Assembly (NCBI GenBank): GCA_013289765.1
Contig: JABCZI010000001.1
Location: forward strand, 434,001-498,000
Length of the DNA stretch: 64,000 bases
Direction: 5' to 3'
DNA from: Acidobacteriota bacterium
GTDB lineage: Bacteria > Acidobacteriota > Terriglobia > Terriglobales > Acidobacteriaceae
Shown here: positions 1 to 8,324 of the stretch, one piece after another
Position numbering within the stretch: position 1 is the first letter of the stretch
How the letters are laid out: every line of letters starts with the position of its first letter
The notes under the pieces: model-generated
Databases searched by the model: none
Told to the model about the DNA's origin: nothing
The model's input: only the letters and a program-made list of their open reading frames with translations
Translations under genes and position numbers: made by a program

Positions 1-111
1 GGCGCTCGCAGTCATACCTGATGCTTCCGGTGCGGGCGTTACCGCCTCAGTTTGCGAAGTTCCCACAAATTGATTCTAATGGAAGGACAGTCCCGTCTAC
101 TGGAGTGATGC

Positions 112-345
112 ATGCCAATCTTTGAATACATCTGCCAGGAATGTCAGCACGAGTTCGAAGCGCTGGTGTTTGGCCGCGACAAAGCCAAGTGCCCAAAGTG
201 CGAAAGCAAAAAGTTGAGTCCGCAGCTCAGTGTATTTGCCACTTCGGCTAAGGGCTCGATGAACGCGCCCGCTTCCAGCGGAGGCTGCGGTTCCTGCGGC
301 GACCCGCGCGGCCCCGGCGCCTGCTCGCTTGGCGACCTCGATTAA
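112..345 (+). CDS. FmdB-type zinc ribbon protein
   Basis: A 77-residue protein opening with MPIFEYICQECQHEFE, the classic start of the FmdB/CxxC_CxxC regulatory family. Two CxxC pairs (CQEC near residue 8, CPKC near residue 27) form the expected zinc knuckle. A Gly/Cys-rich tail (GGCGSCGDPRG) follows, as in many family members. The ATG follows CTGGAG at a short distance, which supports this start. The family was named for a proposed regulator of formamidase/amidase genes, but most members have no proven role. The neighbours give no functional clue. The family call is secure and the function is unknown. Confidence 0.88.
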   Translation: MPIFEYICQECQHEFEALVFGRDKAKCPKCESKKLSPQLSVFATSAKGSMNAPASSGGCGSCGDPRGPGACSLGDLD

Positions 346-503
346 AGTCGCGCCACTGATGCCTCCACCTTGCTCGGGAAACTTTCGGCACTCTCCATCT
401 GTGACCGTGGTTACCTTTGTTTCCTCACTGTCCGCGCCTAACATGCGTTGAACCTGATTTACAAACTGCGGCTCGAAACCGTGGTTGAGTCAAGGAGCTT
501 CGC

Positions 504-833
504 ATGGACCGGCGCCGCCAATCGCGTGTTTTCGTCGACCTCCCCGTCCAGATTTGGGGGATGGATACGTATTCCCGCCCTTTCACTCAAGCTGCCAGCC
601 TGCGCTCCATCAGCGGACGCGGGGCTACACTTCAATGCGTGGACGCGCAATTGAAGCCCGGCGACGTGATCGACATTCTCTATCAGGGAACGAAAGCGCA
701 ATTCCGAATTGTGTGGTGCGGCAAACCGGGCACCGACATGGCAGGAGAAGTTGGCCTTGAAAATCTTTCAGCCGATGTCAGGCTTTGGGATGTCGATCCG
801 CTACGTTGCGCAGCTGCGGTCGGACAGGGATAG
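504..833 (+). CDS. PilZ domain protein (probable c-di-GMP binding)
   Basis: A single-domain protein of 109 residues. It starts with an Arg-rich segment (RRRQSR) matching the RxxxR half of the PilZ c-di-GMP site. The second half-motif, normally (D/N)xSxxG, appears as SISGRG, so its first position is Ser instead of the usual acid or Asn, and affinity may be altered. The rest (GDVIDILY, VGLENL) fits the PilZ beta barrel. AAGGAG lies six bases before the ATG. It would act in the cytoplasm as an effector. Two GGDEF cyclases elsewhere in the window (33.1 and 41.4 kb) could supply its ligand, but that link is inference. Confidence 0.8.
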   Translation: MDRRRQSRVFVDLPVQIWGMDTYSRPFTQAASLRSISGRGATLQCVDAQLKPGDVIDILYQGTKAQFRIVWCGKPGTDMAGEVGLENLSADVRLWDVDPLRCAAAVGQG

Positions 834-1111
834 ATGCAATTTTATTTGGTAGCCGGATACCACAAACGGGGAGGGCGGGGGAAAGGCTGAAAACCCGCAT
901 TGGACGGGCCTTTCGCAGTATGCAATCATAAGGAACCCGAAGGCAAGCAGAAAGCGGAAATGAATTCATAATATCGAGTGACGTTGCAGAATTCTTCACA
1001 CTTATTCGATGGCATTCCCCGAAGAGTTGCAACTTCTGTCATCCCGCGTAGTGCGAGACCGTTCCCGCCAAACCACTTCCAAGATTGATTCCAGGTTGTA
1101 AACTCGCAGAG

Positions 1112-2032
1112 ATGAAAGTAAAGATTCTTGGTTCCGCTGCCGGAGGCGCGTTTCCGCAATGGAATTGCGCCTGCGCGAATTGCAGCGCTGTTCGAGTCGG
1201 AACTTTTGCCGGGAAAGCGCGCACGCAGACGCAAGTTGCTATCAGCCATGACGGCCGAACATGGTTTCTTATGGGCGCATCGCCGGACTTGCGCGCGCAA
1301 ATCGAAGCCACGCCCGAGTTGCATCCGCGCGAAGGGTTGCGCCAGTCACCGATCGAAGGCGTGGTGCTTGCCAATGCCGATCTCGACCATGTTCTCGGTC
1401 TTCTCCTGCTGCGTGAACTGCAACCACTGCGCATTCACACTACTGCTTCTGTCCGCCGCATTCTTCACGAAGATAATTCCATGTTCGCAATGCTGCAGAG
1501 AATCCCCAATCAAACAGCATGGACCGACTTCGAACCCGGCAAACAATTTCATCTCTCCGACGCGCAGGGCGCAGAGTCGGGATTACGCTGCCAAGCCTGG
1601 TCACTAAGCGCGCATTTTCCCGCCTACGTCAGCGCCGCACGTCAATCGCAATTCGTGCCCGGCGAAGCTTCCCTGGGATTCCTCATCGAAGGCCCATCCA
1701 GAGCGCGGTTGGCCTATATGCCAGGTGTACCCGAATTAGACGATGCCCTGCTTCAACAACTCGATGCCTGTGACGTTCTACTCTTTGATGGCACATTTTG
1801 GAGCGACGACGAACTGATCCGCGTGCAGGGCGGCGGTCAAACCGCCCGTCAGATGGGCCATATCCCGGTCGAAAATATACTGACTAAGTTGGCGGGATTG
1901 CGGAGCCCGCGTAAAATATTCCTACACATCAACAACACGAATCCCATGCTGAACGAGGTGAGTCCTCAATATCGCCAAGTGCGGGGCGCGGGCTGGGAAG
2001 TTGCGGAGGATGGATGGCAGTTCGATCTGTAG
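1112..2032 (+). CDS. pqqB: PqqB, PQQ biosynthesis metallo-hydrolase
   Basis: First gene of a pqqBCDE operon. The 306-residue product begins MKVKILGSAAGGAFPQWNC, the usual PqqB N terminus, and carries the metallo-beta-lactamase-fold signature ADLDHVLGLLLLRE near residue 90. PqqB is thought to hydroxylate a tyrosine during maturation of the PqqA-derived Glu-Tyr unit. The ATG at 1112 is preferred over an in-frame TTG at 1085 because it matches the family start exactly. The 280 bases upstream hold no recognisable pqqA: the one ATG ORF there (from 834, 18 codons) lacks the required Glu-x3-Tyr. The end overlaps pqqC by 19 bases, implying translational coupling. Confidence 0.93.
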   Translation: MKVKILGSAAGGAFPQWNCACANCSAVRVGTFAGKARTQTQVAISHDGRTWFLMGASPDLRAQIEATPELHPREGLRQSPIEGVVLANADLDHVLGLLLLRELQPLRIHTTASVRRILHEDNSMFAMLQRIPNQTAWTDFEPGKQFHLSDAQGAESGLRCQAWSLSAHFPAYVSAARQSQFVPGEASLGFLIEGPSRARLAYMPGVPELDDALLQQLDACDVLLFDGTFWSDDELIRVQGGGQTARQMGHIPVENILTKLAGLRSPRKIFLHINNTNPMLNEVSPQYRQVRGAGWEVAEDGWQFDL

Positions 2033-2784
2033 ATACCGAAACCACAGCGCAGGCCGCCCCCTTGCTTTCGCCGGAAGAATTACGCGCGCAATTTCAGGTC
2101 GTCGGCGAAGAGCGGTATCACCACCAGCACCCGTTTCATTTATTAATGCACGAAGGCAAGCTCAGCCGCGGACAACTGCAGGCCTGGGCGCTAAACCGCT
2201 ACTACTATCAGAGCATCATTCCCATCAAGGATTCGATCATCCTATCGCGCGGGCCGGACCCGGTATTCCGCCGCGCCTGGCGCAAGCGCGTTGTCGATCA
2301 CGATGGCGACGCCACCAGCGAGGGCGGCATCAAGCGCTGGATCAAGCTGGCCGAGGCCACCGGCCTTGACTCCGCCCAGGTTCGCTCCGGCAAGGGCATT
2401 CTTCCCGCAACCCGCTTCGCAGTCAACGAATATCTGAATATCGTTCGCAGCCGCTCTCTGCTCGAAGCCGTCGCTTCTTCGCTGACGGAATTGTTTTCAA
2501 CGAAGCTGATTACTCTCCGCGTGGAAAAATTGCGCGAGCACTATCCCTGGCTCGCGGGAGGGCTGGATTATTTCGAAGCCCGGCTTTACCAGGCTCCGGA
2601 AGATTCGCAGTTCGCGGTCAACTACGTCTACGACCACGCGAAAACCCGCGCCGAGCAGGAGTTGTCAATCCAGGCCCTGCGCGACAAATGCGACATCCTG
2701 TGGGCGCAACTCGACGCACTCTACTTCGCCTACGTTGAACCGGGATGGCCTCCGCCGGGAGCATTCCGCATCGAGGTCAGCTAG
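2014..2784 (+). CDS. pqqC: PqqC, pyrroloquinoline-quinone synthase
   Basis: A 256-residue protein catalysing the last step of PQQ formation: ring closure and an eight-electron, oxygen-dependent oxidation without a metal. Family features are clear: an HQHPFHLLMHEGKL segment near residue 35, the helix NRYYYQSIIPIKDS, and the DHDGD block near residue 92. Length matches the usual 230-260 residues. The start lies inside the end of pqqB, and the stop is one base before the pqqD ATG, so the four genes are packed as one transcript. The C-terminal AYVEPGWPPP is also typical. Confidence 0.95.
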   Translation: MAVRSVDTETTAQAAPLLSPEELRAQFQVVGEERYHHQHPFHLLMHEGKLSRGQLQAWALNRYYYQSIIPIKDSIILSRGPDPVFRRAWRKRVVDHDGDATSEGGIKRWIKLAEATGLDSAQVRSGKGILPATRFAVNEYLNIVRSRSLLEAVASSLTELFSTKLITLRVEKLREHYPWLAGGLDYFEARLYQAPEDSQFAVNYVYDHAKTRAEQELSIQALRDKCDILWAQLDALYFAYVEPGWPPPGAFRIEVS

Positions 2785-2785
2785 C

Positions 2786-3061
2786 ATGGCTCCTCCAGAG
2801 GATTCCAGCCAGCCGCGTCTCGCCGCTGGGTGCCGCTGGGGTGGCACGGAGCAGGACCGCGTAATCCTCTTCCCCGAAGGCGCGATCAAGTTGCAGGGGA
2901 CAGGCAGGCAAGTGCTCGAGCACTGCGACGGTCAGCGCAGTTTCGGCCAGATCATCGCAGAATTGCAGGCCCAATTCGCCGACGCCGATCCCACGAAGAT
3001 TCGCGCCGACATCAGCCAATTTCTCGAACAATTGCGACATAAGCGGATCGTCGACTATTAG
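2786..3061 (+). CDS. pqqD: PqqD, PqqA-binding peptide chaperone
   Basis: A 91-residue RRE-fold protein that presents the PqqA peptide to PqqE. The sequence shows the family order: basic N terminus, YCRWGGTEQ-like strand (here GCRWGGTEQDRVILFPEGAIKL with a break), then LQGTGRQVLEHCDGQRSFGQI and a helical end. The ATG at 2786 sits immediately after the pqqC stop and is chosen over an upstream TTG at 2735 because the family is about 90 residues long. A PqqD without a nearby PqqA implies that its peptide partner is encoded elsewhere or was missed. Confidence 0.92.
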   Translation: MAPPEDSSQPRLAAGCRWGGTEQDRVILFPEGAIKLQGTGRQVLEHCDGQRSFGQIIAELQAQFADADPTKIRADISQFLEQLRHKRIVDY

Positions 3062-3083
3062 TCACAATCTGACGGCAGCCTTA

Positions 3084-4217
3084 ATGATCCCAAACCCGCT
3101 AGCCCTTATCGCCGAGATCACGCACCGCTGCCCGCTGCACTGCGTTTACTGTTCTAATCCTCTTGAGATGGCGGCGGTCTCTTCGGAGCTTTCCACCACA
3201 CAGTGGATCGATGTCTTTCAACAAGCAGGCAAGCTCGGAGTGCTGCACGCCCACTTCACCGGAGGAGAGCCGCTAGCCCGTCCCGATCTCACCGAACTCA
3301 TCGCCGGCGCGCGCGTAGCGGGACTCTATACCAACCTCATTACATCCGGCATCGGTCTCACCGAAACGCGGCTCAACGCTCTGGTCGATGCCGGACTCGA
3401 TCATATCCAACTCAGTTTTCAGGATTCTCGCGAAGACTCCGCTAACTGGATCGCCGGCGCCAAGGCCCACGCTCACAAGATTGAATTGTCGCGCCTAATC
3501 CGCCTCTACAAGGTTGCATTCACCGTGAACCTGGTCATCCACCGTCAAAATATCGACCACCTGGATGAGATGATCTCTTTCATCGAGCAACTCGCACCAG
3601 AGCGCATGGAGATCGCCCACACTCAATATTACGGATGGGCTCTGAAGAACCGGGCCGCGCTCCTGCCCTCGCGCGTACAGCTCGATAAAGCAGTGGAAGC
3701 CGTTGCCGCCGCGGATCAACGTCTTGCCGGACGCATTCGTGTTGATTTTGTCGTCCCCGATTACTACGCGCGCTTTCCCAAGGCCTGCATGGGAGGGTGG
3801 GGACGTAGATTGATGCTCGTCAATCCCGCGGGGAAGGTTCTTCCTTGCCACGCTGCGGAAGTCATTCCGGGGCTCACTTTTGAAAATGTTCGCGACCGGA
3901 CTCTCGACGATATCTGGCAGCACTCGCCGTCCTTCCAGCGCTTCCGCGGAGAAGACTGGATGCCGGAGCCTTGCCGCAGTTGCGATCAGCGTGCCCAAGA
4001 TTTTGGCGGATGCCGCTGCCAAGCCATGCTCTTGACTGGAAACGCCGACGCTACCGATCCTGCCTGTTCGCTCGCGCCCGCCCATAACATTGTCGAAGCG
4101 GCTTTAATCGAAGCTAATTCCACGGCGACAGTCTCGCAGCCGACCGCAGCTTCTTCATTTGTCCAATTGCAGTACAGAGCAGAAAATCTTTGGAGCTACC
4201 GCACGAATCCCGAGTAA
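3084..4217 (+). CDS. pqqE: PqqE, radical SAM peptide cyclase
   Basis: Radical SAM enzyme that crosslinks Glu and Tyr of PqqA, the first step in PQQ synthesis. The CxxxCxxC cluster motif is CPLHCVYC at residues 15-22, followed by the GGEP SAM-binding motif (FTGGEPLARPDL). A SPASM region with many cysteines (KACMGGWG, VLPCHAAE, PCRSC, GGCRC, DPAC) would bind auxiliary Fe-S clusters. At 377 residues it is the usual length, though about 40 low-complexity residues at the C terminus look unneeded. It lies 22 bases after pqqD and is the last gene of the operon. Confidence 0.95.
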   Translation: MIPNPLALIAEITHRCPLHCVYCSNPLEMAAVSSELSTTQWIDVFQQAGKLGVLHAHFTGGEPLARPDLTELIAGARVAGLYTNLITSGIGLTETRLNALVDAGLDHIQLSFQDSREDSANWIAGAKAHAHKIELSRLIRLYKVAFTVNLVIHRQNIDHLDEMISFIEQLAPERMEIAHTQYYGWALKNRAALLPSRVQLDKAVEAVAAADQRLAGRIRVDFVVPDYYARFPKACMGGWGRRLMLVNPAGKVLPCHAAEVIPGLTFENVRDRTLDDIWQHSPSFQRFRGEDWMPEPCRSCDQRAQDFGGCRCQAMLLTGNADATDPACSLAPAHNIVEAALIEANSTATVSQPTAASSFVQLQYRAENLWSYRTNPE

Positions 4218-4223
4218 CGCAAG

Positions 4224-5030
4224 CTACCAGCGCACTCCGATCGTGATCGGCCTCACATCCGTCGTAATGCCGTTGTGCGATCCGTGCGTGAACCGATACT
4301 CCGCATAAAGCTCCACCCCGCTCGGCATCTTGCGGGTTACGCCGCCGCCAAAGTTGTATCCGAACTGGTTCTGGCTGGAATCCGTGAACTTGCCGCTTAG
4401 TGGCAAGCTGGAATTAAAACATGTTCCCCACCAGATAAAGAACGAATTACAAGGAGAACCCGGAACTGTGGTGTCGGAGCTCAGGCTTCCGGTGCGATGG
4501 TAGTATCCGCCGCCAAATAGAACGTACGCGCCATATTTGCTGGTCACAGAAAAATTGATGATGGGATCCAGCGTGACCCCCAGCATATAACTGGTGTCTC
4601 CGTTTGCTTGCGCCAGTTGCAGAGCTGAATCTCGGAGCGGCAGGTCCGCGAAAATAAAATCTGCGCGCAATCCCAAATATTTATTCGCGTTGCGCGCCAC
4701 TCCGGCCGTAGCCGCAAAGCCGCCGCCTCTCACGAAAGTTTTCGTCGTGCCGCTGTCCAGGTTGGCGCCCACACCAACGTTATAATTCCAGGCTTTATAG
4801 TTGCGAACTCTTTTGGGCCGCGAAGTGGATTCTTCATCCGCCGGTTCCTGACCGCTGGGGGCCGGTTGTGCCGGCGTCTGAGCCGCGGGTGTTTGCGTCG
4901 CGGGACTCGGATTGGCAGACGGCGTCGACCCGGCAGCATCCCCGGCGGGAGTTGTCTGAGCCATTCCGTGCGCCCCCAGCAAAACTACCAAAACCAACAG
5001 CGACAGCGCACTCGCGAACTTTCCAATCAT
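4224..5030 (-). CDS. secreted outer-membrane beta-barrel protein
   Basis: A 268-residue protein with a clear signal peptide (MIGKFASALSLLVLVVLLG, cleavage near AHGMAQ), then a Pro/Ala/Thr/Gln-rich linker of about 50 residues. The barrel domain has alternating strands and ends in PITIGVRW, with the terminal aromatic residue expected for BAM recognition. The start at 5030 follows AGGAG by six bases; a longer frame to 5207 has no such support. The barrel resembles the small opacity-like (OMP_b-brl) group. It converges with pqqE with a six-base gap. No ligand can be named. Confidence 0.72.
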   Translation of the reverse strand: MIGKFASALSLLVLVVLLGAHGMAQTTPAGDAAGSTPSANPSPATQTPAAQTPAQPAPSGQEPADEESTSRPKRVRNYKAWNYNVGVGANLDSGTTKTFVRGGGFAATAGVARNANKYLGLRADFIFADLPLRDSALQLAQANGDTSYMLGVTLDPIINFSVTSKYGAYVLFGGGYYHRTGSLSSDTTVPGSPCNSFFIWWGTCFNSSLPLSGKFTDSSQNQFGYNFGGGVTRKMPSGVELYAEYRFTHGSHNGITTDVRPITIGVRW

Positions 5031-5280
5031 CCATTCTCCTCCGTAACCGGGCGTGGTGGCGGACCGCAGCGCTCGGCATGAAGAGACGAGAGTCGCCGTT
5101 GGTAATGGTTCCGCTTGTGATTCCTCGCAGGAAGGTCTGGCCTGGCTGCGGCGGGATCGCATTATCTTATCAACTTTGATGCGGACTCTGCCCGGCAAGC
5201 CGCCCAACCGCGTTCGGTTACTCTCACTTTGCGCAGACTAACGCAGCATGTCTGATAAACATGTGTGATAAAAATGAGTC

Positions 5281-6615
5281 TTGGTTTTTCGGAGCGAATC
5301 TTTGCGCAAAACTCCTACAGAGAAGACGCAGCACGTTAATCCCGATGCAGTGGAGCGTAGCCCTCCGTGCCGCGTCGCACTGATCGGCTTCGGAACCGTA
5401 GGCCGCCCGGTGGCCAAGATTCTCTGCGAACGAACTGACCGCTTGCTCCATCTGACGCACATCTACAATCGCAATGTCGCTCGCAAAAAACAGTCATGGA
5501 TTCCGGGGGACGTAATTTGGACTGAAGACTTCGACGCGATTCTCAAGTCCGACGTCAATATTGTCATTGAGTTGATTGGTGGCCTGGTGCCGGCGGAAGA
5601 ATTCGTGCGCTCCGCCTTGCAGGCAGGCAAATCAGTCGTGACCGCCAACAAACAGCTCATCGCCCGCCACGGCCCGGATTTGCTGCAACTGGCGAGCGCC
5701 AACGGCTGCCAGCTTGAGTTTGGAGCCTCTGTCGCCGGCGGTGTTCCCGTTCTGCCTGCCCTTCGCACCGGCCTCTCCGGCGATCGTCTGCACGGTATCG
5801 CGGGCATTCTTAACGGCACGTGCAACTACATTCTCAGCCGCCTTGAGAGCGATCGTATCCCTTTCAGCGAGGCGCTCGAAGAAGCCCAGGCTCGCGGCTA
5901 CGCCGAAGCCGACGCCAGTGAAGACCTGGACGGCGGCGACGCCCGCGCCAAACTTTCTATCCTCGCGCTCGCCGCACTGCACGCCAGCGTTTCTCCCGCC
6001 GACATTCGCTCCCGCACTATTCGCACTATCGACGCGGTCGATTTTGACTACGCCGCCGAGCTTGGCTGTACCATCCGCCAAATCTCGCGCGCCAAATTGA
6101 AAGAGAAAACGTTATTCGCCGAGGTCGGACCCAGCCTGGTTCCTGCCGCGTCGCCCTTCGGACGCGTGCAGCGCAATCTAAACCTGGTTTTAACTTCGGG
6201 GGATTACGGAGGCGACATGGCTTTCCTGGGCGCGGGCGCGGGAGGAGATCCCACGGCCGTTGCGGTCGTCTCAGACCTGATGTTTGTGGCGGAAAGTCTA
6301 TCTGCGGGACCCCGCTCGCGCCCGCCGATGCAACTCGCATCGCCGAAAGTAAGCTGCGACTTTGAGACTCCCTGGTACTTGCGCTTCTGGGTAAAAGATC
6401 AGCCCGGGATCATCGCAAGTCTCGCCGCTATCCTGTCGGCGCATCAATTGAACATCGACGCCGTCCTGCAAAAACCTGGCTTCGATAAAAATGCGTTGCC
6501 CTTTGTAATCACGCTAGAGCCCTGCCGCGATTCGCAACTACACCCTGCGCTCGAGCAAATGTCCACGCAGGCCTTCGCGCTCCGTCCCTGCCTGAGCCTG
6601 CCAATCCTGCGCTGA
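5281..6615 (+). CDS. hom: homoserine dehydrogenase
   Basis: Reduces aspartate semialdehyde to homoserine, the branch point to Thr, Met and Ile. The NAD(P)-binding glycine motif GFGTVG is near residue 38, a catalytic core follows (GILNGTCNYIL, SEDLDGGDARAKL), and a C-terminal ACT regulatory domain starts at QPGIIASLAAIL. The domain order is the usual monofunctional one. The start is uncertain: no in-frame ATG precedes the core, so initiation is at TTG 5281, TTG 5302 or GTG 5350. It appears to be a single-gene unit, with a large hairpin repeat 33 bases after the stop. Confidence 0.92.
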   Translation: MVFRSESLRKTPTEKTQHVNPDAVERSPPCRVALIGFGTVGRPVAKILCERTDRLLHLTHIYNRNVARKKQSWIPGDVIWTEDFDAILKSDVNIVIELIGGLVPAEEFVRSALQAGKSVVTANKQLIARHGPDLLQLASANGCQLEFGASVAGGVPVLPALRTGLSGDRLHGIAGILNGTCNYILSRLESDRIPFSEALEEAQARGYAEADASEDLDGGDARAKLSILALAALHASVSPADIRSRTIRTIDAVDFDYAAELGCTIRQISRAKLKEKTLFAEVGPSLVPAASPFGRVQRNLNLVLTSGDYGGDMAFLGAGAGGDPTAVAVVSDLMFVAESLSAGPRSRPPMQLASPKVSCDFETPWYLRFWVKDQPGIIASLAAILSAHQLNIDAVLQKPGFDKNALPFVITLEPCRDSQLHPALEQMSTQAFALRPCLSLPILR

Positions 6616-6647
6616 CGCCCCTTAACACTCCATGCCGCGCTGCGAAC

Positions 6648-6747
6648 TGTCATCCCAAGCGCAGCGAGGGACCTTGGTGTTTGCATCCGCCGACAAAATG
6701 GCCGTGTGAGGCAAGAACCAAGGTCCCTCGCTACGCTCGGGATGACA
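6648..6747. repeat. 100-bp imperfect inverted repeat (REP-like)
   Basis: Two 30-bp arms face each other. The left runs from TGTCATCCCAAGCG to GGGACCTTGG and the right is its near-exact reverse complement, from CCAAGGTCCC to GGGATGACA. The 40-base centre is unrelated. The core (CATCCC...AGCGAGGGA) recurs at 55058-55086 and in weaker form near 50866, so this is a dispersed family and not a local terminator. It lies between hom and a small reverse-strand ORF. Confidence 0.8.
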
Positions 6748-6791
6748 AGCGTTTGTGTTCCCTATTCATCCCTTACTTCCTTCGTCTGTTC

Positions 6792-6959
6792 CTACTTCCA
6801 GAAAGGATTCTTCAATCCCGTAGGCGCAAGCGCGCTGTTGCTCTTAGCTTCTGTACCCGAATCGTCCGATATTTTCTCGTCCTGTAAACGAGACGAGGGA
6901 GCCTGCAACTCATCGTCGCGATACTGCGACTTAGGGGGGTTAGGGTATTGTGCGCTCAT
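6792..6959 (-). CDS. small 55-residue protein, unknown
   Basis: A short reverse-strand ORF found in the gap between hom and the aldo/keto reductase. It has an ATG start preceded by GGAGG at five bases and a clean 56-codon frame. The product starts MSAQYPNPPKSQYRDDELQ, is hydrophilic and rich in Asp, Glu, Ser and Lys, and ends GLKNPFWK. There is no signal peptide or membrane segment, so it is probably cytoplasmic and partly disordered. The untranslated leader carries a 13-bp tandem repeat. I do not recognise the family. The ribosome-binding site and ordered composition argue for a real gene, but conservation is untested. Confidence 0.5.
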   Translation of the reverse strand: MSAQYPNPPKSQYRDDELQAPSSRLQDEKISDDSGTEAKSNSALAPTGLKNPFWK

Positions 6960-6987
6960 CGATACCTCCACGTTGTTGTTGATTGTC

Positions 6988-7026
6988 GTTGTTTATTTAC
7001 GTTGTTTATTTACGTTGTTTATTAAC
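6988..7026. repeat. three 13-bp tandem repeats
   Basis: Three head-to-tail copies of GTTGTTTATTTAC (the last one diverged at its end) lie in the leader of the small reverse-strand ORF at 6792-6959. Read on that strand the unit is AT-rich and unstructured (AAATAAACAACGT). It could be a translation-enhancing leader, a spacing element or slippage product; the sequence does not decide. Confidence 0.7.
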
Positions 7027-7206
7027 TAGGTTCATTGAAACACTGAGAGGCCGGCCCCGGGTCCGCAAAATCTGAATGCTTCGTATCGAAAAATCAGCAT
7101 CCGGGGAAATGACCGGATTGGCGTCGTTTAGAGTGTTCCGGCCAAAACTGCTACGATATCAAGTTCACAGCCTTCATAAATTTGTGACTGTTCAAGGACT
7201 AATCTC

Positions 7207-8175
7207 ATGAAATACCGCAAGCTGGGCCGAACCGGTTTCGAAGTCAGCGACATCGCTTACGGATTATGGGGAATGAGCGGCTGGACTGGCTCCGACGACC
7301 AGCAGTCAATCGAGTCCTTGCAACTTTCCGTCGACTCGGGCTGCAACTTCTTCGATACCGCATGGGCGTATGGCGATGGTAAAAGCGACGCCCTGCTCGG
7401 CGAAATCATGGCGCGGAACAAAAAGCGCTTGTATGCCGCATCGAAAATTCCTCCCGCCAATGACAAATGGCCCGCGCTGCCACAATATAAATATCGCGAC
7501 GTTTTTTCCGCGGAACATGTCATCAAGTACGCCGACTTGATCCGAAAGAAGCTTCGCGTTGATTCCATCGACCTGTTGCAATTTCATGTCTGGGATGACA
7601 GTTGGGCCAGCGATCCCGAATTTCACTCAACTATCGAAAAACTGAAAAACGGCGGTTGGATTCGCAACTTCGGAATCAGCCTGAATCGCTGGGAACCGGA
7701 GAATGGCATCAAAGCGCTCCGCACCGGATTAGTCGATGTCGTCCAGGTGATTTACAACATCTTCGATCAGTCGCCCGAAGAACACTTGTTCCCTCTCTGC
7801 CAGGAACTCAACGTGGGCGTGATCGCGCGCGTGCCTCTCGACGAAGGCAGCCTGGGCGGAAAGATGACGATTGAAAGCCGCTTCCCGAAAGACGATTGGC
7901 GTTCCGGATATTTCGGCCCAGAAAATCTGGCGAACACGATTCACCGTGTCGATAAGGTGAAGAAAATTCTTCCCGCTGGCATGACGCTGCCGGAAATGTC
8001 CCTGCGCTTCATTCTTTCGCATCCGGCCGTAAGCACCACAATCGTTGGCATGCGTAATCCGGCGCATGTGCACCAAAACATCTCCGCCAGCGACGCTGGC
8101 TCACTCGATTCCGCCCTGCTCAGTGAATTAAAAAAACATCGCTGGGACCGCAAGCCGCAGCACTGGTCGGATTGA
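7207..8175 (+). CDS. aldo/keto reductase
   Basis: A 322-residue NAD(P)H-dependent oxidoreductase of the YajO/Gpr-like branch. The catalytic set is visible: Asp and Tyr in FFDTAWAYGDGKS (near residues 53-58), Lys in AASKIPP (near 83) and His in LQFHVWD (near 124). The cofactor-binding end (STTIVGMRNPAHV) is also present. Substrates are probably sugars or small carbonyl compounds, which cannot be narrowed. AAGGAC seven bases before the ATG supports this start. It stands alone, upstream of the TonB receptor on the same strand with a 150-base gap. Confidence 0.9.
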   Translation: MKYRKLGRTGFEVSDIAYGLWGMSGWTGSDDQQSIESLQLSVDSGCNFFDTAWAYGDGKSDALLGEIMARNKKRLYAASKIPPANDKWPALPQYKYRDVFSAEHVIKYADLIRKKLRVDSIDLLQFHVWDDSWASDPEFHSTIEKLKNGGWIRNFGISLNRWEPENGIKALRTGLVDVVQVIYNIFDQSPEEHLFPLCQELNVGVIARVPLDEGSLGGKMTIESRFPKDDWRSGYFGPENLANTIHRVDKVKKILPAGMTLPEMSLRFILSHPAVSTTIVGMRNPAHVHQNISASDAGSLDSALLSELKKHRWDRKPQHWSD

Positions 8176-8324
8176 CGCAATTCCCGCGCTCCACCTGGGT
8201 TTAGCGCGTTACGAAATCCTCGATACCTAACCAGCCCAACGGCTTCTGGTAGTAGGTGGCCTTGCGCTCTAACGTAACTTCTGTCGCACTCGATCCCGTA
8301 CTCTATCCACACTATGTTCGTACT

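Noticed and set aside
97-444. 115-codon reverse frame over the FmdB gene
   Set aside because: Complete antisense shadow of the zinc-ribbon gene; no ribosome-binding site.
834-890. 18-codon ORF before pqqB as a possible pqqA
   Set aside because: Lacks the Glu-x3-Tyr core required in PqqA.
6706-7029. 107-codon forward frame after hom
   Set aside because: Crosses the inverted repeat and the tandem repeat; the supported small gene lies on the opposite strand.
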